A DNA stretch of 64,000 nucleotides from contig NC_016584.1 of assembly GCF_000235605.1 (NCBI RefSeq), positions 2,778,001 through 2,842,000 on the forward strand. The letters run 5' to 3'. Under the pieces are notes generated by a model. That model saw only the letters and a program-made list of their open reading frames with translations. It was not told the origin of the DNA and made no database searches. Shown in pieces: positions 60,692 to 64,000 of the stretch. This DNA is from Desulfosporosinus orientis DSM 765 (GTDB lineage: Bacteria > Bacillota > Desulfitobacteriia > Desulfitobacteriales > Desulfitobacteriaceae). Each line of letters starts with the position of its first letter. Positions within the stretch are counted from its first letter, which is position 1. Position numbers and translations under genes: made by a program.

Positions 60692-62054
60692 ATTCCCCTT
60701 TGACTTGTATGATAGAGCTTTAAATTTATTTGCCGTCAGCCCGCTGAATACAAGGGGAAACTATGTGCATCCGGTAGCAAGAGATTTTATGGACTTCCTG
60801 CGGCTCCTGCTGACTTGCGGAGATGCTGCGGTAATGGAGCAGGTATTTGGCTGGGATCAGGCGGAGTTTGACACCTTCCTGCAGGACAATCCTCTTACCG
60901 CTGAACAGCAGTCTGTGTTGGATGCTATTCGTGAGAATCTGCTGCTCGCGCCTATGGAGCGGCCCTTTGCCTATATTAAAGAGTTGCAGGCTGAATTCGA
61001 TTACAGTCTCCTCATATATCGGGAAGATTACAATGAGTGGGTTTCAGTCGAGTCAAAGATACCCGAATGGAAGGTTTATTATAACGGCAACTTTTGGGGG
61101 CATCATGGCCGTGCAAGGGCCGGCAAGGAAATTCCCCTTGATAAGCAGTTTGTCTGGGACGATAAAGTTTTTCTCATTCCTTCGATTTACACTTGCAATA
61201 AGGGCTTGATAGTGGACTTTTGCTTAAAGGTTCCGACTGAGCGTATCCGTTATTTTATCGACAAGTGGAATCTCTCTATTGAGAATGATAGATCGGACTT
61301 TACCGCTGAACAGCAGATGCAGATTGATGCAGAAAATCCTCTGGACGTCGATATAAGTTTAAAAGTTGTGTTGAACGGAACTGTCCTTTCTGGCTCACAT
61401 GGCTGCGGCGTTTCCTGGAATCCCTGCCTCACAGAGGGAAACGGCCTTGAGGCCAGGAGTGTGATCCGGCACTATGGCCTTGATCATGACTATGGCTGGG
61501 TAATCCGGCGTGCTGCTTTTCCTTGGAAGACGAAACGCAAACCGCAGATTAAGTCCCTCAGCGTAACGCTGATTCAGCGGCCTGTCGCATTGTCCGGACC
61601 TCACTTTCATGTATCAGCGCCCGGTGAGCAAATTGAGTTTACGCACCCGACCACCGGACTGCAGCATACGCTGACTGTGCAGGAATATGAACAGCAGGAA
61701 ATACTCCTTGAGCATTTTGGCAGCCAAAATCAGGAGTTTCCGACACACTATACTGTGATGAGCTATACGCTCTTGCCGGATCTGCCTGATAATGCATTCA
61801 GCGTTACTGATTGCGTTCGTTCCGACCAACTTCGGCAGAAATACACAAATATCAATGAGCCCCAGGCATCTAGCAGCGGTTTTTGCTTCGGTATCAGCTC
61901 AGATTGTCCGACTGCCATCATTTTTGGCGGCAGCGGCCAGGGCAAGCTCCAGGCAGCTTGCTCAGCACTCCACTTTGAGCCGGTAGACAAAGTAGAGTGG
62001 CGCATGGTGTTTTATGAAAAAAGACACGACGATGTTACAGTGGAGCTGATATAA
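60669..62054 (+). CDS. Large conserved hypothetical protein
   Basis: The 461-residue soluble protein has no signal peptide, repeats or metal motif that I recognise. Tracts such as FPFDLYDRALNLFAVSP, YNGNFWGHHGRARAGKEIP and FPTHYTVMSYTLLPDLPD give no family. Codon use is more GC-rich than the neighbours on both sides, and the reading frame is intact, which points to separate ancestry. ATG 60669 lies inside the previous gene. It is followed by a boundary-like word and a GNAT fragment. Confidence 0.72.
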   Translation: MKLVKEVKFPFDLYDRALNLFAVSPLNTRGNYVHPVARDFMDFLRLLLTCGDAAVMEQVFGWDQAEFDTFLQDNPLTAEQQSVLDAIRENLLLAPMERPFAYIKELQAEFDYSLLIYREDYNEWVSVESKIPEWKVYYNGNFWGHHGRARAGKEIPLDKQFVWDDKVFLIPSIYTCNKGLIVDFCLKVPTERIRYFIDKWNLSIENDRSDFTAEQQMQIDAENPLDVDISLKVVLNGTVLSGSHGCGVSWNPCLTEGNGLEARSVIRHYGLDHDYGWVIRRAAFPWKTKRKPQIKSLSVTLIQRPVALSGPHFHVSAPGEQIEFTHPTTGLQHTLTVQEYEQQEILLEHFGSQNQEFPTHYTVMSYTLLPDLPDNAFSVTDCVRSDQLRQKYTNINEPQASSSGFCFGISSDCPTAIIFGGSGQGKLQAACSALHFEPVDKVEWRMVFYEKRHDDVTVELI

Positions 62055-62108
62055 ATCTGATACTGGGCAGCTTCATTTAACCTGGGGTTACCGTAACTTC
62101 GCAAAGAT

Positions 62109-62225
62109 CATAGAGAAAAAGGTATTGCCAAAGAGCTTATAGATAAAGTGATTACCATTTCGAAGAAATTGGGATACAGTAGATTATTTTTAAGGACAGA
62201 ATATGCTGGAGATTATTATAAATGA
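62109..62225 (+). pseudogene. C-terminal scrap of a GNAT acetyltransferase
   Basis: The frame from 62109 to TGA 62225 reads HREKGIAKELIDKVITISKK, the acetyl-CoA loop and helix of a GNAT, then LGYSRLFLRTEYAGDYYK. The N-terminal half is absent. It is preceded by CCGTAACTTCGCAAAGATCATAG, which matches the left part of the attC-like sites, so the break lies at a cassette boundary. Confidence 0.65.
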
Positions 62226-62360
62226 ATTTAATCTCTCAACCGAAGTGTATTCAAAGAAAATATAAAGCAAATCCAATTAATACTTTTGTAACACGCTGAT
62301 CAGTGGTGGCGGGAGAGCTGTTATCCATGGCGGCTTTTGAATTACAGGGCGCGGTCCGTC

Positions 62361-62375
62361 GCCTAACAGTTAAGC
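62361..62375. repeat. Abutting core sites GCCTAAC and GTTAAGC
   Basis: Exact RYYYAAC (62361-62367) and GTTRRRY (62369-62375) words stand one base apart, 18 bp before the next gene's start codon. This could be the fused remains of an attC-like site or a cassette junction. Sequence GGCGGGAGAGCTGTTATCC upstream (62308) may hold more of the site. Confidence 0.5.
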
Positions 62376-62392
62376 GGTTGAAGGAGGACGTT

Positions 62393-62842
62393 ATGAGAGT
62401 TCTTTTAAATGAACCTATAGGTGAGGATTATAGAAGTCTTATTCAATTTGCTTTTGATGTATGTGACACCTTTCTTTTTATTAAACATAGTCAACGTTCA
62501 TACAATCAATCATTTGACAAGGTGGTAAGAGAATTAGAGTCAGATTTTATTTATTGTAAGGAACAGAATCAATGGCCTGGAACAATTTCCGTTCCAACCG
62601 CAATGGTCTATTATTTTCATACTTCGGAGAAAAGCAAAGGAATAATTAAAAATATAACTGATTCACTCTTTAACTGGAATGCGCCAAACCTTCCGGATGA
62701 TTTATGTTTTCTGAAGGGGGATAAGCAATGGCTTGTTAATACATCTCATGAACGTCTCTGTGATATTATCACAGAGAGTGAATCGGAACTTGAACAACTT
62801 AAAACAATAAATGGATTAATATATAGGATTGTCAAGAAGTAA
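62393..62842 (+). CDS. Hypothetical protein after core site
   Basis: Start is ATG 62393 with AAGGAGG seven bases upstream; the open frame further left (from 62303) runs through the core site and is not coding. The ~149-residue protein is soluble and mixed alpha/beta (FAFDVCDTFLFIKHSQRSYNQ, WPGTISVPTAMVYYFHTSEK, HERLCDIITESESELEQL). No family recognised. The position right behind a core site fits a cassette gene. Confidence 0.75.
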   Translation: MRVLLNEPIGEDYRSLIQFAFDVCDTFLFIKHSQRSYNQSFDKVVRELESDFIYCKEQNQWPGTISVPTAMVYYFHTSEKSKGIIKNITDSLFNWNAPNLPDDLCFLKGDKQWLVNTSHERLCDIITESESELEQLKTINGLIYRIVKK

Positions 62843-62885
62843 ATCATTTTTAGAGCTGAACTCTTGTCACCGCTGAGTCAGGGGG

Positions 62886-63009
62886 TAAGCTTGGGAGATG
62901 ATAAATCTAATATGTACTGCCTTTGGTGGAAGTATCAATAGTTAAATGTACTTTGTAGAGATAATGACAAGATATTAGCAAAATTCGAAGGTCAATATGT
63001 TGTGTTTAG
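62886..63009 (+). pseudogene. Collapsed copy of the thioesterase gene at 57087-57557
   Basis: Three blocks match the intact gene in order: 57075-57101, 57251-57284 and 57486-57553. Everything between them is missing. The matched parts keep ~85-90% identity. It encodes nothing useful. Two separate internal deletions must have happened after duplication. Confidence 0.85.
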
Positions 63010-63096
63010 TTAAGTTACTAAGATAATATGCAAGTAATACAACAAGGCTTCGGAACTTCATTGAGAAGTTCACTTAAAATCATACAGGATAGGAAG

Positions 63097-63588
63097 ATGA
63101 ATGTGGTAGAATTAGAAATCCTGGGCGAAAAACACATTCCTGAACTTCAAGAGCTATTAATGAGATGTTCGGACTACCTTGCTTTTCAAGACGGTGAACC
63201 GGTTAAGAAGGATGCTGCTAAAGATTTACTAATATCCAGGCCTGATAATGTTACAATCCAAGACAAAATTGTTTATGGGATATACCAAGGTCAAGACCAT
63301 TTGCTAATTGGAGTCGTCGATATAATCATGCGCTTTGCGGGTCCTGACATCTTGAGTTTGGTATTATTAGTTATCGAACCAACGTTTAGAGGAAAAGGAC
63401 TTGGAGAAGTCGTACATAAATTGTTGGAAGAATGGGCTCATAGCAATAAGTTTTCACGGATAAGGTTGGGCGTATTATTCGATAATGAAAAGGGGCATAG
63501 GTTCTGGAAGAGAGTTGGCTATGAAGAAACAGGTGAGATCAAACCCTATTTAGCTCACAAGTTTAGAGTACTGGAGAAGGCGATTTGA
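63097..63588 (+). CDS. GNAT-family N-acetyltransferase
   Basis: Start is ATG 63097 behind AGGATAGGA; the frame is open from 63028 without a site. The ~163-residue protein has IPELQELLMRCSDYLAFQDG, then the acetyl-CoA loop FRGKGLGEVVHKLLEEWAHS, and NEKGHRFWKRVGYEETGE. A single GNAT domain, substrate unknown. It lies directly after the collapsed thioesterase copy. Confidence 0.9.
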   Translation: MNVVELEILGEKHIPELQELLMRCSDYLAFQDGEPVKKDAAKDLLISRPDNVTIQDKIVYGIYQGQDHLLIGVVDIIMRFAGPDILSLVLLVIEPTFRGKGLGEVVHKLLEEWAHSNKFSRIRLGVLFDNEKGHRFWKRVGYEETGEIKPYLAHKFRVLEKAI

Positions 63589-63665
63589 ATCTAATCTTAA
63601 TACATATATCATTAGCTGCATTTTGACTTTCAGATGTTAAGCTCATATTTGGTGGAGATGATTTA

Positions 63666-64000
63666 ATGGAATCCAGTATCACACAATATATCAGGTCTAT
63701 AGAATTAGATAGAAAAAATATACCAACATGGTCTGAATATCCTTTTAATTTACCTGCAATCAAGGATTTGCATAAATTATCATTTCATCCCAAGGTGACC
63801 TTTATAATCGGAGAAAATGGCTCGGGAAAGTCAACAGTATTAGAATCCATAGCAGTTGCTTATGGTTTTAATGCTGAAGGGGGGACAAAGAACTTTACTT
63901 TCTCCACCAAACCTACGCATTCTGACTTGAAAAGCTATATCAAAGTTGTCAAAGGAATAAAGAAGCCTAGGAACGGTTTTTTCTTAAGAGCAGAAAGCTT
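63666..64000 (+). CDS. AAA-family ATPase, N-terminal part (cut by window edge)
   Basis: ATG 63666 follows GGTGGAG. The visible 111 codons contain a Walker A motif GENGSGKST in the context KVTFIIGENGSGKSTVLESI, as in SMC/RecF-like and ABC-type single ATPases (the AAA_23/AAA_21 group found in stand-alone and defence proteins). The C-terminal Walker B and signature motif are beyond the window, so the subgroup is open. Confidence 0.85.
   Translation, partial: MESSITQYIRSIELDRKNIPTWSEYPFNLPAIKDLHKLSFHPKVTFIIGENGSGKSTVLESIAVAYGFNAEGGTKNFTFSTKPTHSDLKSYIKVVKGIKKPRNGFFLRAES

Noticed and set aside
62303-62392. N-terminal extension of the 62393 gene
   Set aside because: The in-frame extension runs through core sites GCCTAAC/GTTAAGC, while ATG 62393 has an ideal ribosome binding site.
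47241-64000. Prophage or ICE explanation for the right-hand region
   Set aside because: No structural phage, conjugation, replication or integrase genes are visible; gene content is small metabolic and acetyltransferase genes with palindromic spacers.
1-64000. CRISPR array
   Set aside because: No regularly spaced short direct repeats with unique spacers were seen anywhere in the window.

Overview
The window reads as the chromosome of an anaerobic, spore-forming, one-carbon-metabolising Firmicute of the Desulfosporosinus/Desulfitobacterium type. The support is family-level. It has formate-tetrahydrofolate ligase, three non-pyrrolysine MttB-family methyltransferases with corrinoid proteins and methyltetrahydrofolate methyltransferases, an HdrD-like iron-sulfur protein, a DUF1659/DUF2922 pair, many strong GGAGG ribosome binding sites, and moderate GC. 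No rRNA, tRNA, CRISPR array or intact transposase was found.

Layout. 1-7.3 kb: a cut-off secreted protein, an AraC regulator, a CitE-like lyase with malic enzyme, a divergent PucR regulator and fhs. 7.4-20.4 kb: a chemotaxis-receptor remnant, three ECF sigma operons (one with a zinc-finger anti-sigma factor, two with DUF4179 membrane proteins), a Phd-Uma2 fusion, a YdcF protein, a visibly decayed stretch (broken glycosyltransferase, collapsed two-component system), then DUF1659, DUF2922 and DUF3102 genes. 20.6-27 kb: methyltransferase cluster 1, with a sigma-54 activator, a -24/-12 promoter, MttB homologue, BCCT transporter, corrinoid protein and MtgA-like enzyme; an MFS symporter follows. 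28.5-37.5 kb: an attenuated multidrug exporter, MerR, TrmO, an HdrD-like protein with two unknown paralogues, a MarR gene flanked by matching palindromes, a HesB protein and an SDR. 37.5-47.2 kb: methyltransferase cluster 2, with a second sigma-54 activator, paired palindromic enhancer candidates, a -24/-12 promoter, two corrinoid/MttB pairs, a HyuA-type ASKHA ATPase and an MtgA-like enzyme.

How the genes fit together. In both clusters an MttB homologue would move a methyl group from a quaternary amine (glycine-betaine type) to the corrinoid protein, and the MtgA-like enzyme would pass it to tetrahydrofolate. This feeds the pool that Fhs also serves. Each cluster appears to be switched on by its own PAS/AAA+ activator acting on sigma-54. 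No RamA- or RACo-type corrinoid reactivase is present; the HyuA-like ATPase in cluster 2 is the only candidate.

From about 47.5 kb to the right edge the character changes. There are some twenty small, mostly plus-strand, functionally unrelated genes (GNATs, nitroreductase, PhzF, SAM methyltransferase, racemase, MBL hydrolase, thioesterase, EFR1 ferredoxin, unknowns). They are separated by 65-80 bp imperfect palindromes whose ends resemble integron attC core sites (GTTRRRY / RYYYAAC). Several gene fragments and a collapsed duplicate of one gene lie between them. I read this as a gene-cassette array without a visible integrase (CALIN-like), and it is the most unusual feature here. The attC assignment is inference and needs a covariance-model search.
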